Assembly (NCBI RefSeq): GCF_000426665.1
Contig: NZ_AUFU01000009.1
Span: forward strand, 1-64,000
DNA: 64,000 bases
Direction of reading: 5' to 3'
DNA from: Centipeda artemidis DSM 19719
GTDB lineage: Bacteria; Bacillota; Negativicutes; Selenomonadales; Selenomonadaceae
The notes beneath the pieces were generated by a model. It was not told the DNA's origin. It made no database searches and saw only the letters and a list, made by a program, of their open reading frames with translations. The position numbers and the translations under genes are program-made. Positions 33,478 through 45,401 of the stretch are shown piece after piece. Within the stretch, counting starts at the first letter, position 1, and each line of letters begins with the position of its first letter.

Positions 33478-34395
33478 TCAGATGCCGGTGAGCACCGAGA
33501 CGAGCGGTATGGTCGCCACCGAAATCATCGTCGAGAGCGCGATGATCTCCGTCATGAGCGGATAGGCGACCTTGTTGTAGAGCAGCGCGACCATCGCGAC
33601 CATGCCGCCCGTCGGCGCGGCGACGATGACGAGACTGCACCCGAGGATATACGGATTCGTGACGAAGAGTTTCATGATGAGGAGCAGCGGAATCGGGAGC
33701 ACCACCGCTTTCAAAAAGGTATAGAGGAGCAGTTTTCGATCCGTCAGCATATGGCGCACATGGATGTCCTTGAGCGACGCGCCGATCATCATCATCGCGA
33801 GCGGCGCCGTGAGCGCGCCGATCATCGTGAACGCCTGCATGAGCAGCGCCGGCGTCGGGATTTCGGCAAAATAGATCACGCACGCAATCAGCGATGCGAC
33901 AATGCCGGGGTTGATCAGCATACGGATGAGGTCTGCGCCGCGCCGCTTGTGAATGCTGATGGACGACACGCCGTAGACGAAGAACAGCAGATTCACGGGG
34001 ATGAAGAAGAGCGTCATATAGACGACCGCCTGATCGCCGTACACGCCCTGCACGAGCGGCAATCCCATAAAGAGCGAGTTGTTGAACCAGAACGAGAGGT
34101 TCACCGCGCCGCGCAGACGCCCGCGAAACCGCAGGATGAGCGGCAGGAGGAAGCCGACGATGCACATCATGGCGAGCAGTACGGCGTACGCCGTATAGGT
34201 CTCGATGACCTGCGCGAGCCCCATGTGTTCCTCCGCGTGCATCGCGGCGGAGATGATGAGCGCCGGACATGCGATGTTGACAATCAGCGAGGAAAACTGC
34301 TCCTGATTGTTCGGGATGATGATGTTGTACCGCCGTGCAAGCGCGCCCGCAAAGATCATTAGAAAAAATACGACCATCTGGCCTAAAATGAGCAT
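33478..34395 (-). CDS. AEC family transporter (auxin efflux carrier/malate permease type)
   Basis: A 305-residue integral membrane protein with about ten hydrophobic spans and the bipartite AEC fold; segments NPGIVASLIACVIYFAEIPTPALLMQAFTMIGALTAPLAMMMIGASL and CSLVIVAAPTGGMVAMVALLYNKVAYPLMTEIIALSTMISVATIPLVSVL are typical. Members export organic acids, including malate. It lies 35 bases after uvrA in the same direction and directly before the phosphoesterase. Confidence 0.87.
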   Translation of the reverse strand: MLILGQMVVFFLMIFAGALARRYNIIIPNNQEQFSSLIVNIACPALIISAAMHAEEHMGLAQVIETYTAYAVLLAMMCIVGFLLPLILRFRGRLRGAVNLSFWFNNSLFMGLPLVQGVYGDQAVVYMTLFFIPVNLLFFVYGVSSISIHKRRGADLIRMLINPGIVASLIACVIYFAEIPTPALLMQAFTMIGALTAPLAMMMIGASLKDIHVRHMLTDRKLLLYTFLKAVVLPIPLLLIMKLFVTNPYILGCSLVIVAAPTGGMVAMVALLYNKVAYPLMTEIIALSTMISVATIPLVSVLTGI

Positions 34396-34430
34396 CTTAA
34401 ATTACCTTCTTCATTTCCCATTCCCACAGT

Positions 34431-37262
34431 TCAATGCTTCTCTTCCAAGAGGGGCTTTAGAAATTGCCCCGTGTAGGATTCTTTGACCTTGACGATCTGC
34501 TCGGGCGTTCCCTTCGCCACAACGGTACCGCCGCGTACGCCGCCCTCGGGACCAAGGTCGATAACATAGTCCGCCGCCTTGATGACGTCGAGGTTGTGCT
34601 CGATCACGACGACCGTATCCCCGCCGTCTACGAGACGCTGGAGGATGACGAGCAGCTTATGAATATCCGCCGCGTGCAGTCCCGTCGTCGGCTCGTCGAG
34701 GATGTAGAGCGTCTTGCCCGTGCTGCGCTTGGCGAGCTCCGTCGCGAGCTTGACGCGCTGCGCCTCGCCGCCCGAGAGCGTCGTCGCGGGCTGCCCGAGC
34801 CGGATGTAGCCGAGCCCGACATCGCGAATGATCTCAAGCTTGCGTGCGATGCGCGGCACATTTTGAAAAAACTCCACCGCCTCGTCGATCGTCATGTCGA
34901 GCACCTCGGCGATGGTCTTGCCCTTGTAATGCACTTCGAGCGTCTCGCGGTTGTAGCGCGCGCCCTTGCATACCTCGCACGGGACGTAGACGTCCGGGAG
35001 GAACTGCATCTCGATCTTGAGGATGCCGTCGCCGCGGCACGCCTCACAGCGCCCGCCCTTGACGTTGAAGCTGAACCGCCCCGCCTTGTATCCGCGCATC
35101 CGCGACTCTGAAACTTGGCTGAACAGCTCGCGAATCGCGTCAAAGACGCCCGTATACGTTGCAGGATTCGAGCGCGGCGTGCGCCCGATCGGCTGCTGGT
35201 CGATGTTGATCACCTTGTCGATGTGCTCAAGTCCCTTGATCTTCTTGTGTTTGCCGGGCTTTCCCTTCGCACGATAGAGGCGCGAGGCGACGCCGCGGTA
35301 GAGAATCTCGTTGACGAGCGTGGATTTGCCCGAGCCGGAGACGCCCGTGACGAGCGTCAGCGTGCCGAGCGGGAATTTCACGTTGATATTCTTGAGGTTG
35401 TTCTCCTGCGCGCCGACGATTTCGAGCGCGTTCCCGTTCCCCTTGCGCCGCGTCTCCGGCACAGGGATGAATTTTTTCCGCGAGAGATATGCGCCCGTCA
35501 CGGAGGCGGGAACGCGCATAATCTCCTCAGCCGTGCCCTCCGCGACGACCTCGCCGCCATGTTCGCCCGCGCCGGGGCCGATGTCGATGATGTGGTCGGC
35601 GGCATACATCGTGTCCTCGTCGTGCTCGACGACGATGAGCGTGTTGCCGAGGTCGCGCAGGTGCCGGAGCGTCGCGAGCAGGCGGTTGTTGTCGCGCTGA
35701 TGCAGACCGATGCTCGGCTCGTCGAGGATGTAGAGCACGCCCATCAGCCCCGAGCCGATCTGCGTCGCGAGCCGAATGCGCTGTGCCTCGCCGCCCGAGA
35801 GCGTCCCCGCCGCACGCGAGAGCGTCAGGTAGTCAAGCCCCACGTCGAGCAGGAAATGCAGACGCGCGTGGATTTCCTTCAATATCTCCACGGCAATCTT
35901 CGCCTCGCGCGGACTGAACTCCTGTGCCGCCGCCGTGAGAAAATCGTCCGCCTCGTGAATGGTCAGCGCGGTGAGCTGTGCGATGTTCTTCCCGCCGATC
36001 GTGACGGCAAGCGTTTCGGGCTTCAGACGTGCGCCCCGGCACGCCGTACACGGGGTATCCGTCATGTAGTCCTCGTAGCTCTCGCGCATCTCCTCGGAGT
36101 CCGTCTCGCGGTAGCGGCGCGCAAGCGCGGGCAGGACCCCCTCGAACGGGACGTTGTACTCCTTCTCCTCGCCGAACATGTTGACATAGCGAAAGGAGAC
36201 ATATTCGTCGGGTGCGCCGTGCAGCAGGAGATGCTGTGTCTTTTTGTCCATGCGGTTCCACTGCGTGTGAACGTCGTAGTCATGCGCGTCGAGGAGCGCA
36301 GAGATCGCACGCATACTGTAGGAGTTCGGGTTTTTCGAGAGCGGCGCAAATACGCCGTCCGCAACGCTGAGCGTCGGGTCGGGCAGAACGAGCTCGGGAT
36401 CGAACTCCTTGTGACTGCCGAGTCCCGTGCAGACGGGACACGCACCGAACGGACTGTTGAACGAGAACATGCGCGGCGCGATCTCAGGCAGAGAGATGCC
36501 GCAGTCCACGCAGGCAAAGTTCTCGCTGAACATGAGGAGTTCGCCGTCTACGATCTGCACATAGACGACGCCGCCGCCCGCGCGCAGGGCAGTCTCGAGG
36601 GAGTCCGTGAGACGGCTCTCCATCCCTGCACGCACGACAAGGCGGTCAACGACGACCTCGATGGTATGTTTCTTCTGCTTTTCGAGTGCGATTTCCTCGC
36701 CGAGGTCGCGTACCTCGCCGTCGATGCGGACGCGCACATAGCCGTCGCGGCGAATCCGGTCGAGGATCTTGCGGTGCTCGCCCTTTTTCCCGCGCACGAG
36801 CTGCGCCATGATGAGCAGCTTTGTCCCGTCGGGCAGCGCCTTAATCTGGTCGACCATCTGGTCGACGCTCTGCTGCGCGATGGGCTTGCCACAGCTCGGA
36901 CAGTGCGGGCGCCCCACGCGCGCGTAGAGCAGACGCAGGTAGTCGTAAATCTCCGTGACCGTGCCGACCGTCGAACGCGGGTTGTGGCTCGTCGTCTTCT
37001 GGTCTATCGAAATCGCGGGCGACAATCCTTCTATATTATCCACATCGGGCTTGTCCATCTGCCCGAGAAACTGCCGCGCATAGGCGGACAGCGACTCGAC
37101 GTAGCGACGCTGCCCTTCGGCGTAGATCGTGTCGAATGCGAGCGAGGATTTCCCCGAGCCGGAGAGCCCCGTCACGACGACGAGTTTGTCGCGCGGGATT
37201 TCGACGTTGATATTCTTGAGGTTGTGGGCGCGTGCGCCCTCTATTTTAATGCTTTCGTTCAT
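34431..37262 (-). CDS. uvrA: Excinuclease ABC subunit UvrA
   Basis: A 943-residue UvrA from ATG 37262 ([14 protein letters not shown]), with AGGGG four bases upstream, overlapping the last 17 bases of uvrB; a start at 37307 is less likely. It has two ABC ATPase modules (Walker [14 protein letters not shown] and [13 protein letters not shown]; two LSGGEAQR signatures), the zinc-binding CPSC and [17 protein letters not shown] cysteines and the UvrB-binding region. It recognises bulky DNA damage in nucleotide excision repair together with UvrB. Confidence 0.97.
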   Translation of the reverse strand: MNESIKIEGARAHNLKNINVEIPRDKLVVVTGLSGSGKSSLAFDTIYAEGQRRYVESLSAYARQFLGQMDKPDVDNIEGLSPAISIDQKTTSHNPRSTVGTVTEIYDYLRLLYARVGRPHCPSCGKPIAQQSVDQMVDQIKALPDGTKLLIMAQLVRGKKGEHRKILDRIRRDGYVRVRIDGEVRDLGEEIALEKQKKHTIEVVVDRLVVRAGMESRLTDSLETALRAGGGVVYVQIVDGELLMFSENFACVDCGISLPEIAPRMFSFNSPFGACPVCTGLGSHKEFDPELVLPDPTLSVADGVFAPLSKNPNSYSMRAISALLDAHDYDVHTQWNRMDKKTQHLLLHGAPDEYVSFRYVNMFGEEKEYNVPFEGVLPALARRYRETDSEEMRESYEDYMTDTPCTACRGARLKPETLAVTIGGKNIAQLTALTIHEADDFLTAAAQEFSPREAKIAVEILKEIHARLHFLLDVGLDYLTLSRAAGTLSGGEAQRIRLATQIGSGLMGVLYILDEPSIGLHQRDNNRLLATLRHLRDLGNTLIVVEHDEDTMYAADHIIDIGPGAGEHGGEVVAEGTAEEIMRVPASVTGAYLSRKKFIPVPETRRKGNGNALEIVGAQENNLKNINVKFPLGTLTLVTGVSGSGKSTLVNEILYRGVASRLYRAKGKPGKHKKIKGLEHIDKVINIDQQPIGRTPRSNPATYTGVFDAIRELFSQVSESRMRGYKAGRFSFNVKGGRCEACRGDGILKIEMQFLPDVYVPCEVCKGARYNRETLEVHYKGKTIAEVLDMTIDEAVEFFQNVPRIARKLEIIRDVGLGYIRLGQPATTLSGGEAQRVKLATELAKRSTGKTLYILDEPTTGLHAADIHKLLVILQRLVDGGDTVVVIEHNLDVIKAADYVIDLGPEGGVRGGTVVAKGTPEQIVKVKESYTGQFLKPLLEEKH

Positions 37263-39306
37263 ATTTTCCCCTATTTTTCTTTGGAAGTTCGCCCTCCAAT
37301 TCGACAATCATATCGCGCAGTTCCGCCGCCCGCTCAAATTCGAGGGCGCGCGACGCCTGCTGCATTTCGCGCAGGAGACTCTTGACGAGGTTCTCCCGCT
37401 CCTTTTTGCCGAGTTTTTTCTTTTTCCCATCCTTTTTCCCATAGGGCGCAGTCCCCTCGGCTGCGACCAATGTCATCTCGATGAGCGGGACGACGGGCTT
37501 GACGATGGTCTTGGGCACGATGCCGTGTTCTTTATTGTAGGCTTCCTGTATCTCGCGGCGGCGTTCCGTCTCGTCGATCGCGCGCCGCATGGAGCCGGTC
37601 ACGACGTCGCCGTACATGATGACGTGTCCGCTCGCGTTGCGCGCGGCGCGTCCGATGGTCTGGATGAGCGAGGTGTCGGAGCGCAGGAAGCCCTCCTTGT
37701 CCGCGTCGAGGATCGCGATGAGCGAGACCTCGGGCATGTCGAGTCCCTCGCGCAGTAGGTTGATGCCGACGAGAACGTCGAACTCGCCCGCGCGCAGGTC
37801 GTGAATGATCTCCGCGCGCTCGATGGTCGCGATGTCGGAATGCAGATAGCGCACCTTCACCCCCGCCTCGCGCAGGTAGTCGGTCAAATGCTCCGCCATG
37901 CGCTTTGTCAGCGTTGTGACGAGCACGCGCTCACGGCGCTCGATGCGCAGCCGAATCTCCGAGAGCAGGTCGTCGATCTGCCCGTCGAGCGGGCGCACCT
38001 CGACGACGGGGTCGAGCAGTCCCGTCGGGCGGATGATCTGCTGCGTCACCTGCTGTGCCTGCTGCATCTCGTATTTCCCAGGCGTCGCCGAGACGTAGAC
38101 GATCTGATTGACGCGCGCCGCGAACTCGTCGAACGTCAGCGGGCGGTTGTCGAACGCCGACGGCAGGCGAAACCCGTTGTCCACGAGCGAGACCTTACGG
38201 CTGCGGTCGCCGCCGTACATCGCGTGAATCTGCGGCAAGGTCACATGGGACTCGTCGATCATGATGAGAAAGTCCTCGGGGAAGTAGTCGAGCAGTGTGT
38301 ACGGCGTTTCGCCCGCTTTGCGGTGCGTCAGATGCCGCGAGTAGTTTTCGATACCGGAGCAGTAGCCCATCTCCTGCATCATCTCGAGGTCGTAATTCGT
38401 CCGTTGCTCGAGCCGCTGTGCCTCGAGAAGTTTCCCCTCGCCCTTGAGCATGGCAAGCTGCTCTTCGAGTTCCGTGCGGATATCCGCCATCGCGATTTTC
38501 ATATCCTCGTCCTCGGTGACGTAATGCGACGCGGGAAAGACCATCGAATGCAGGCGTTCTCCGTAGATTTCGCCCGAGACTACGTCGAACTCGATGATGC
38601 GCTCCACCTCGTCGCCGAACATCTCGATGCGCACGCCGCGGTTGTTGTACCCCGCCGGGAAAATCTCTACGACGTCGCCGCGCACGCGGAACCGTCCGCG
38701 CTCAAAGGCGATGTCGTTGCGCTCGTAGCGGATGGAGACGAGTTTTTGCAGAATCTCCTCGCGCGGGATCGTCTGCCCCTTGTGCACGGAGAGCACCATC
38801 TCGTGATAGCTCTCCGGCGAACCGAGACCGTAGATGCAGGAGACGCTCGCCACGATGATGACGTCGCGCCGCTCGAACAGCGAGCAGGTCGCGGAGTGGC
38901 GCAGCTCGTCGATCTCGTCGTTGATGGACGCATCTTTCTCAATGTAGGTGTCCGTCTGCGCGATGTATGCCTCCGGCTGGTAGTAATCGTAATAGCTGAC
39001 GAAATAGCCGACGTAATTATTTGGAAAGAACGATTTGAACTCGCTCGCGAGCTGCGCGGCGAGCGTCTTGTTGTGCGCGATGACGAGCGTCGGACGCTGC
39101 ACGCGCTCAATCACCTTTGCCATCGTGTAGGTCTTGCCCGTGCCCGTCGCGCCGAGCAGCACCTGCGCCGTCTGCCCGTTCTCAATGCCGCCTGCAAGAT
39201 CGGCGATCGCGTGCGGCTGATCCCCCATCGGCTCAAAGGGCGCAACAACCTTGAACGGGATCTCCTCCCCCAAATTCGTCGTATTGAGTTTTGGAACCGT
39301 CGCCAT
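37246..39306 (-). CDS. uvrB: Excinuclease ABC subunit UvrB
   Basis: A 686-residue UvrB, ATG at 39306 seven bases after GGAGG (a GTG three bases earlier is also possible). Helicase motifs: [16 protein letters not shown], the damage-probing beta hairpin region ([21 protein letters not shown]), [11 protein letters not shown], and [26 protein letters not shown]; a C-terminal UVR coiled coil ([31 protein letters not shown]) binds UvrC. It verifies damage handed over by UvrA. First gene of the uvrB-uvrA operon. Confidence 0.97.
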   Translation of the reverse strand: MATVPKLNTTNLGEEIPFKVVAPFEPMGDQPHAIADLAGGIENGQTAQVLLGATGTGKTYTMAKVIERVQRPTLVIAHNKTLAAQLASEFKSFFPNNYVGYFVSYYDYYQPEAYIAQTDTYIEKDASINDEIDELRHSATCSLFERRDVIIVASVSCIYGLGSPESYHEMVLSVHKGQTIPREEILQKLVSIRYERNDIAFERGRFRVRGDVVEIFPAGYNNRGVRIEMFGDEVERIIEFDVVSGEIYGERLHSMVFPASHYVTEDEDMKIAMADIRTELEEQLAMLKGEGKLLEAQRLEQRTNYDLEMMQEMGYCSGIENYSRHLTHRKAGETPYTLLDYFPEDFLIMIDESHVTLPQIHAMYGGDRSRKVSLVDNGFRLPSAFDNRPLTFDEFAARVNQIVYVSATPGKYEMQQAQQVTQQIIRPTGLLDPVVEVRPLDGQIDDLLSEIRLRIERRERVLVTTLTKRMAEHLTDYLREAGVKVRYLHSDIATIERAEIIHDLRAGEFDVLVGINLLREGLDMPEVSLIAILDADKEGFLRSDTSLIQTIGRAARNASGHVIMYGDVVTGSMRRAIDETERRREIQEAYNKEHGIVPKTIVKPVVPLIEMTLVAAEGTAPYGKKDGKKKKLGKKERENLVKSLLREMQQASRALEFERAAELRDMIVELEGELPKKNRGKYERKH

Positions 39307-39468
39307 CACACGCCCTCCTTTATGCCGCTTCGTAAAAAATCATTTCTCCATTATACGATTTAAGGATACGAATAGCAATAGACAGCCATAGAAAAAGCCG
39401 GAAGAGAGCAGAAAGGCATATTGGCGCCATGGTTTATCGCCAAAATTTGAGCGCCGGCGTTTCATTTG

Positions 39469-39497
39469 TTGACAAAAGGGGCAGGCTGTAATAAGAT
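39469..39497 (+). promoter_or_regulatory. typA promoter
   Basis: TTGACA (39469-39474), 17 bases and TAAGAT (39492-39497) lie about 47 bases upstream of the typA ATG in the 237-base gap between divergent uvrB and typA. GGGGAGG follows as ribosome binding site. Confidence 0.65.
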
Positions 39498-39543
39498 AGA
39501 AAAGCTATTTTTGAACGGGTACCTTGGGGAGGTTAATTTTTAT

Positions 39544-41361
39544 ATGAGTACAAATGAGAAGCTGCGCAACATTGCGATTATCGCACACGTTGACCACGGC
39601 AAGACGACACTGGTCGACGCGATGCTGCGTCAGAGTCATGTGTTCCGCTCGAACGAGCAGGTCGGCGAGCGCGTGATGGACTCGGGCGACATTGAGCGCG
39701 AGCGCGGCATTACGATTCTTTCGAAAAACACGGCGATTCTCTACGACGGCATCAAGATCAACATCGTGGATACACCCGGTCACGCGGATTTCGGCGGCGA
39801 GGTGGAACGCGTCCTGAACATGGTGGACGGTGTCCTGCTCCTCGTGGACGCGTTCGAGGGGCCTATGCCGCAGACGAAATATGTGCTGCGCAAGGCTCTG
39901 GAGCAAAAGCTCAAGCCCATCGTTGTCATCAATAAAATTGACCGTCCGGATCAGCGTGTGGATGATGTGTACGACGAGGTACTCGAGCTATTTATGGAAC
40001 TCGATGCGGACGACGATCAGCTCGACTTCCCCGTCATCTATGCGACGGCGCGCGACGGCATTGCAAAGTTCAACATGGAGGACGAGAGCGACAGCCTCGA
40101 GCCGCTGATGCAGACGATTGTGAAGGAGATCCCCGCGCCGCAGGGCGACGCTGAGGGGCCTTTGCAAATGATGGTGACGACGCTGGAGGCGGACGACTAT
40201 GTCGGTCGTGTGGCGATCGGGCGCATCATCCGCGGCTCTGTGAGGCCGAATCAAAACGTGGTCGTCATCAGCGGCGATCATGAGACGAAGGCAAAGGTCG
40301 GCAAGGTCTATGTCTATCAGGGGCTCAAGCGCGTAGATGTGACCGAGGCGGGCATGGGTGAGATCGTTGCGCTGACAGGTCTCGGCGATGTGAGCATCGG
40401 CTATACGGTCGCGGATGCGGAAAATCCGGAGGCGCTGCCGACCATCAACATCGACGAGCCGACGCTCTCCATGACGTTCGGCGTCAACACGAGTCCGTTC
40501 GCGGGACGCGAGGGACAGTTCGTGACGTCGCGTCATCTGCGCGACCGTCTCTTTAAGGAAATCGAGACGAACGTCGCCATGCACGTCGAGGAGACGGACT
40601 CGGCGGATGTGTTCAAGGTCTCGGGGCGCGGTGAGCTTCATCTCTCGATTTTGATTGAGCAGATGCGCCGCGAGGGTTACGAGCTGCAGGTCGGCAAGCC
40701 CGAGGTGGTCTACAAGACCATCAACGGACAACGCTGCGAGCCGATGGAAAATCTGACTGTCGAAGTGCCGCAGGAGTACATGGGCGCCGTCATGGAGGCG
40801 CTCGGCACACGCAAGGCGGAGCTCTCGAACATGACGGAGCTCTCGGGATACATCCGCATGGAGTTCTTCATTCCCGCGCGCGGGCTGATCGGCTTCCGCT
40901 CGGAGCTCCTCACGAGCACAAAGGGCAACGGCATCATGAACCATATCTTCCACGGCTATGTACCGTACAAGGGGGATATGAGCGGACGTTCGCACGGCTC
41001 GCTGGTCGCATTCGAGCAGGGAGAGACGACGGGCTACGGCATTTTCTCCCTCCAAGACCGCGGCACGATGTTCATCTCGCCGGGACAGCAAGTCTACGAG
41101 GGTATGATCGTCGGCGAGAACTCGCGCGACATCGACATGGACATCAATCCGTGCAAGAAGAAAAATGTCACGAATATGCGCACCTCGGCATCGGATGAGG
41201 CGATCCGCCTCACCCCGCCGCGCATCCTGAGTCTCGAGCAGGCGCTTGAATACATCAACGACGACGAGCTCGTCGAGGTGACACCGGAGAACATCCGTCT
41301 GCGCAAGGCAATTCTCGACCGTACGGCACGCGGACGCGCGGCAAAGAACGCACGCAAATAA
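39544..41361 (+). CDS. typA: Ribosome-associated translational GTPase TypA/BipA
   Basis: A 605-residue GTPase from ATG 39544 ([28 protein letters not shown]), nine bases after GGGGAGG; the longer frame to 39466 would start inside the promoter. G domain motifs: [36 protein letters not shown]-like domains III and V follow, and a C-terminal TypA domain with [20 protein letters not shown]. It acts in 50S assembly and stress adaptation. Followed by a clear terminator. Confidence 0.96.
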   Translation: MSTNEKLRNIAIIAHVDHGKTTLVDAMLRQSHVFRSNEQVGERVMDSGDIERERGITILSKNTAILYDGIKINIVDTPGHADFGGEVERVLNMVDGVLLLVDAFEGPMPQTKYVLRKALEQKLKPIVVINKIDRPDQRVDDVYDEVLELFMELDADDDQLDFPVIYATARDGIAKFNMEDESDSLEPLMQTIVKEIPAPQGDAEGPLQMMVTTLEADDYVGRVAIGRIIRGSVRPNQNVVVISGDHETKAKVGKVYVYQGLKRVDVTEAGMGEIVALTGLGDVSIGYTVADAENPEALPTINIDEPTLSMTFGVNTSPFAGREGQFVTSRHLRDRLFKEIETNVAMHVEETDSADVFKVSGRGELHLSILIEQMRREGYELQVGKPEVVYKTINGQRCEPMENLTVEVPQEYMGAVMEALGTRKAELSNMTELSGYIRMEFFIPARGLIGFRSELLTSTKGNGIMNHIFHGYVPYKGDMSGRSHGSLVAFEQGETTGYGIFSLQDRGTMFISPGQQVYEGMIVGENSRDIDMDINPCKKKNVTNMRTSASDEAIRLTPPRILSLEQALEYINDDELVEVTPENIRLRKAILDRTARGRAAKNARK

Positions 41362-41383
41362 AAGATACGTCAAACAACACACA

Positions 41384-41426
41384 AAAAGAGGATACTGCAC
41401 GAATGATCCGTGCAGTATCCTCTTTT
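41384..41426 (+). terminator. Terminator after typA
   Basis: AAAAGAGGATACTGCAC and GTGCAGTATCCTCTTTT form a perfect 17-base stem with a nine-base loop; T-rich on both sides, so it also serves the converging HD-GYP gene. Confidence 0.92.
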
Positions 41427-41446
41427 CTCTTTGATTGATGCTATGC

Positions 41447-42610
41447 TTAGAGTGCGCTGACCTCCGCCGCTGTCATGATCTCAACGACGGTGATATCCTT
41501 AACCGTATTGAGGTCAAGGAATCCGCCCGAATCAAGCTGCACAACAGGCATTGCAGTGACACGCGACTCGTCGATATAAACGATACGCCCTGCTGTTCCG
41601 TCCGAAAGTCGCAGCCAACAGCCGTTGAGGGCGGCGTTGAGCTTGCGCATGAAGAGCACCGCGTATTCCGAGTCGAGTTTCCCATCGAGCACGTCCGCAT
41701 AGAGCACCTTAAACACCTCGAACGGTGCGCGCTTTTGTGCGTAGGCGCGGCTTGACGCCATGGCGTCGTAGCTGTCGAGGACGGCAAGCACGCGCCCAAA
41801 TGTCGATATCTGCTCTCCCTGAAGCGCCGACGGATAGCCCGATCCGTCGCTGCGCTCATGGTGCTGAATAATGCCGTTCATCAGGTCACTGCGCCCTGCG
41901 AGAGGGCTGCCCTCAACGAGCTTAAAGCTGTCCACGACATGATTCTTCATGAGGTCAAACTCCTCGTCTGTGAGTTTTCCCTTCTTTTCCAAAATTTCAT
42001 GCGGGATAAACTGTTTTCCTATATCGAGGAAGAGCCCTGCAAGCACAAGATTTTGACGATCAATGCCCGAGAGGTGCATCCATTTTGCCATCAGTCCACC
42101 GAGAATGGCGAGATGCACGCAATGGTGAATGTTGTAGTCTCCCTCTTGGTTCATACTGTAAATCATGGAGACGGCAGTCGCCCCCTCCTTGTAAAGGTCG
42201 CGCAGGCGCGAACTCGCCATGACAGGCTGAAGGATGTCCATGTTGAGCTTGCCCGTGAGTGCCGCATCCGCAAAGAGTTTTTCCATTTCTCCGTAGACGA
42301 ATTTATAATCCTCTTCGTATTTGGTGTCCACGAGAGCATCGCGCTCCGGCAGCACCGCAATGTTAAAGAGCGGCTCTTTTTCCTCGGCGGCACGCTCCAC
42401 CTTTGCCGCCTTTTCCTTCTGCACGGCACTCAGAATACTGTCCTCATCGACATAAACTGACGCAACCTCCTTTTCCTTCAGAAGGTTGATCATCTCACGG
42501 TTGAGAACGGTTCCGCCCTCAATGAGAACAACGTCCGTGTCTCCCTCGTAGACCGTACGACCGATCAGCATGTCCGGCAAGAGGCTCCGGACGGCAAACG
42601 CTTTTAACAT
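41447..42610 (-). CDS. HD-GYP domain protein with altered HD motif
   Basis: A 387-residue cytosolic protein. The N-terminal region (about 1-130) is unrecognised; the rest is an HD-GYP domain (HHCVHLAILG, GKQFIPHEILEKKGKLTDEEFDLMKNHVVD, IIQHHERSDGSGYPSALQGEQIS). HD-GYP enzymes hydrolyse cyclic di-GMP. The HD pair itself reads FLDIGK where HDxGK is expected: the metal-binding histidine is leucine (codon CTC instead of CAC). Other ligands remain. It may be a binding protein rather than an active phosphodiesterase. No receiver or membrane domain is seen. Confidence 0.85.
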   Translation of the reverse strand: MLKAFAVRSLLPDMLIGRTVYEGDTDVVLIEGGTVLNREMINLLKEKEVASVYVDEDSILSAVQKEKAAKVERAAEEKEPLFNIAVLPERDALVDTKYEEDYKFVYGEMEKLFADAALTGKLNMDILQPVMASSRLRDLYKEGATAVSMIYSMNQEGDYNIHHCVHLAILGGLMAKWMHLSGIDRQNLVLAGLFLDIGKQFIPHEILEKKGKLTDEEFDLMKNHVVDSFKLVEGSPLAGRSDLMNGIIQHHERSDGSGYPSALQGEQISTFGRVLAVLDSYDAMASSRAYAQKRAPFEVFKVLYADVLDGKLDSEYAVLFMRKLNAALNGCWLRLSDGTAGRIVYIDESRVTAMPVVQLDSGGFLDLNTVKDITVVEIMTAAEVSAL

Positions 42611-42653
42611 AATGGCTTTCTCTCCCTTTTCCTGTTGTGTAAAATTCCCCGAT

Positions 42654-45125
42654 TTATTTTACAACGATGTTCACGAGCTTCTTCGGCACGCAGATGACCT
42701 TTACGACGGTCTTTCCCGCGGTCAGTTCCTTTGCCCGCGGCAACTCCACGACGATCCGCTCCATCGATTCCCTGTCAAGATCGGCGGCGATCTTCACGCG
42801 GTCGCGCACTTTCCCGTTGATTTGGAGAACAACTTCGATCTCATCCTGTACCAACGCTCCTTCGTCATACTGCGGCCACGACTGCGCGTGAACGTTCCCT
42901 ATAAAGAGCCGCGACCAAAGTTCCGCCGTAATATGCGGTGCAAAGGGTGCGAGCATACGCACAAGTGCAGAGGCCGCTTCCCGTGCCAGTCCCGGATGCA
43001 GCGCACGGTCTTGGAAGGCATAAAATGCATTGACCAGCTCCATAACGGAGGAGATCGCCGTGTTGAACATGAATCGGTCGCGTACATCCTCCGTGACCTT
43101 CTTCACGGTACTGTGGAGTACACGGCGCAGCTCCGTCTCCTCGGTACTAAGGGCGTCGGTATCATAGGCATCGGATGCCGATCGGATCGTCTCCTCAAAC
43201 TGCCCCAGGATACGCCATACGCGGCTGAGGAAGCGGAACGCCCCCTCGACGCCCTGATCGCTCCAGTCGAGGTCACGCTCGACGGGCGCGGCGAAGAGGA
43301 TGAAGAGTCGCGCCGTATCTGCGCCGTAGCGATCAATGATCTCTTCAGGCGAGACGACGTTGCCGAGCGACTTGGACATCTTCGCGCCATCCTTAATAAC
43401 CATGCCCTGCGTCAGGAGGTTCGTGAACGGCTCGTCGAAGTCGAGCATCTCCGCGTCGCGCAGCACCTTTGTAAAGAAGCGTGCATAGAGGAGATGCAGA
43501 ATCGCGTGCTCAATGCCGCCGATGTACTGATCGACCGGCGCCCAGTAGTTCACGGCATCGCGGTCAAACGGACGCTCCGCATTGTGCGGGTCAGCGTAGC
43601 GGAAGTAATACCACGACGAGCAGATGAACGTATCCATCGTATCCGTCTCGCGCGTCGCATCGCTGCCGCATTTGGGGCATTTGCAGTGCAGGAAGCTCTC
43701 GCTGCTCGAGAGCGGCGACACCGCTCCCTGTGCGAACGAGACGTCTTCGGGCAGCCGCACAGGAAGTTCGTTCTCGGGGACGAGTACCTCTCCGCACTGC
43801 GGACAGTTCACAATCGGAATTGGCGCCCCCCAGTATCGCTGACGCGAGATCAGCCAATCGCGCAGGCGATAGTTGACGCGGCGTTTCCCGAAGCCGCGTT
43901 CCTCCGCCTCGTCCATGATCGCCGACATTGCCGCGTGCATCTCCATCCCCGTGAACCTGCCGGAGTTCACGAGCACGCCGTCCTTTTCGACGTATGCCTC
44001 TGTCATCTCGTCAATGTTCAGCGCGCGATCCTTTGGCTGCAAGGTAAGAATCTTTCGGATGCCGTACTTTGTCGCGAACATCCAATCGCGCTGATCGCCC
44101 GACGGTACGCCCATGACGGCACCTGTGCCGTACTCGAAGAGGACGTAGTTCGTGATCCAGATCTCAACCTGCTCGCCGTTGAACGGATTTGTGCAGTAAA
44201 CGCCGGTGAAGATCCCCTCCTTCTCCGACTCGCTCGAGGCGCGCTCGATGTCCGACTGTCTGCGCACGCGCGTGCAGAATGCGCGAATCTCGTCCGCCTT
44301 TGGATTGCCCTCACAGATCTTCTCCACAAGCGGATGCTCCGGCGCGAGCGCAAGGAACGTAATGCCGAACGCCGTATCGGGGCGTGTCGTATAAACGGGA
44401 ATCTCCGTATCAAGGGCGGGGGCAGGCAGTTGGAATTCCAGTCCCTCGCTGCGCCCGATCCAGTTCTCCTGCATTGTCTTGACGCGCTCCGGCCATCCCG
44501 GCAGCTTGTCAAGGTCGGCAAGCAGCTCGTCCGCGTAGTCCGTGATCTTAAAGAACCACTGTGCGAGATTTTTCTTCTGCACCTCGGACTTGCAGCGCCA
44601 GCACTTCCCATCTTCTACCTGCTCGTTCGCGAGCACCGTGCCGCAGGTATCGCACCAGTTGACCGACGCTTCCTTCTTATAGGCGAGTCCTTTTTTATAA
44701 AAGAGTTCAAAAATCCACTGCGTCCAACGATAGTAATCCTCACGACAGGTCACGACCTCGCGGTCCCAATCGTAGGAGAGCCCCATCGCGCGCTGCTGGC
44801 GCTTCATATTCTCGATGTTTGCATATGTCCACGCGGCGGGATGTACATTGTTCTTGATCGCCGCGTTCTCCGCCGGCATCCCAAAGGAGTCAAACCCCAT
44901 CGGATGCAGCACATTATAGCCCTCCATCGTACGGAACCGCGCCACAACGTCCCCGATCGAGTAATTCCGGACATGCCCCATATGGAGGTTGCCCGAAGGA
45001 TACGGAAACATCTCGAGCACATAGTATTTCGGTTTTTCGGGATCCTGCTGCGTCCGACAGCTATGCTCCTTGTCCCATATCTCCTGCCATTTTGCCTCGA
45101 TCTCCTGTGGCCGGTATCTCTCCAC
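42654..45125 (-). CDS. leuS: Leucyl-tRNA synthetase
   Basis: A class Ia synthetase of 823 residues from GTG 45125 ([20 protein letters not shown]). The HIGH motif is [12 protein letters not shown], the KMSKS motif [11 protein letters not shown], zinc-like cysteines (CDTC, CWRC) occur near residues 160-185, and the editing CP1 domain shows TTRPDTAFG. The open frame continues upstream to 45209, but that part encodes a terminator-like hairpin in the mRNA leader and lacks a ribosome binding site. GGAGG lies 12 bases before GTG, slightly far, so the exact start is not certain. Confidence 0.95.
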   Translation of the reverse strand: MERYRPQEIEAKWQEIWDKEHSCRTQQDPEKPKYYVLEMFPYPSGNLHMGHVRNYSIGDVVARFRTMEGYNVLHPMGFDSFGMPAENAAIKNNVHPAAWTYANIENMKRQQRAMGLSYDWDREVVTCREDYYRWTQWIFELFYKKGLAYKKEASVNWCDTCGTVLANEQVEDGKCWRCKSEVQKKNLAQWFFKITDYADELLADLDKLPGWPERVKTMQENWIGRSEGLEFQLPAPALDTEIPVYTTRPDTAFGITFLALAPEHPLVEKICEGNPKADEIRAFCTRVRRQSDIERASSESEKEGIFTGVYCTNPFNGEQVEIWITNYVLFEYGTGAVMGVPSGDQRDWMFATKYGIRKILTLQPKDRALNIDEMTEAYVEKDGVLVNSGRFTGMEMHAAMSAIMDEAEERGFGKRRVNYRLRDWLISRQRYWGAPIPIVNCPQCGEVLVPENELPVRLPEDVSFAQGAVSPLSSSESFLHCKCPKCGSDATRETDTMDTFICSSWYYFRYADPHNAERPFDRDAVNYWAPVDQYIGGIEHAILHLLYARFFTKVLRDAEMLDFDEPFTNLLTQGMVIKDGAKMSKSLGNVVSPEEIIDRYGADTARLFILFAAPVERDLDWSDQGVEGAFRFLSRVWRILGQFEETIRSASDAYDTDALSTEETELRRVLHSTVKKVTEDVRDRFMFNTAISSVMELVNAFYAFQDRALHPGLAREAASALVRMLAPFAPHITAELWSRLFIGNVHAQSWPQYDEGALVQDEIEVVLQINGKVRDRVKIAADLDRESMERIVVELPRAKELTAGKTVVKVICVPKKLVNIVVK

Positions 45126-45158
45126 GTTCCTCTTGCTCCTCCCAAAATACAATGGCAA

Positions 45159-45256
45159 AACTGCGTTCCTCACAAGAAATTGAACGCAGTTCATAGTCTT
45201 CTTAGTCACATATATAGATATAATGTATTATACCTTAAAGCAAGGGAAAGCGTCAA
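45159..45256 (-). promoter_or_regulatory. leuS promoter and leader hairpin (possible attenuator)
   Basis: Minus strand: TTGACG (45256-45251), 18 bases, TATAAT (45232-45227). About 30 bases downstream the leader holds a perfect ten-base stem, AACTGCGTTC (45191-45182) with GAACGCAGTT (45168-45159), followed by TTTGCC. This resembles an intrinsic terminator placed before leuS. I see no T-box sequence, so any attenuation would use another signal. Confidence 0.6.
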
Positions 45257-45356
45257 TCACTATTCCAATTCCACAGTAAAAATAATTAGGACTTTTTTCT
45301 TATATTTCACTATGCATACATGTTATGGCGGCGGTGCATCTCATGTATTTTTATGT

Positions 45357-45362
45357 TATAAT
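45357..45362 (+). promoter_or_regulatory. -10 box of the TSUP transporter gene
   Basis: TATAAT at 45357-45362 with a TG-rich extension upstream; no good -35 box was seen. Transcription would start near 45369, which excludes the ATG at 45363 and makes 45378 unlikely, supporting TTG 45402. Confidence 0.5.
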
Positions 45363-45401
45363 ATGCGAAATAATCCGATGCATCCAAAGGGGGATTTTCG
45401 C

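Noticed and set aside
39421-39463. GGCGCC/GCCAAAATTT sequence upstream of typA as a copy of the MITE-like element
   Set aside because: Only short matches to the element's end and no second terminus; too weak.
39988-41400. 470-codon minus-strand frame opposite typA
   Set aside because: TypA motifs on the plus strand are unambiguous.
45126-45256. T-box riboswitch upstream of leuS
   Set aside because: No T-box core sequence or specifier stem was found; the leader is only about 95 bases.
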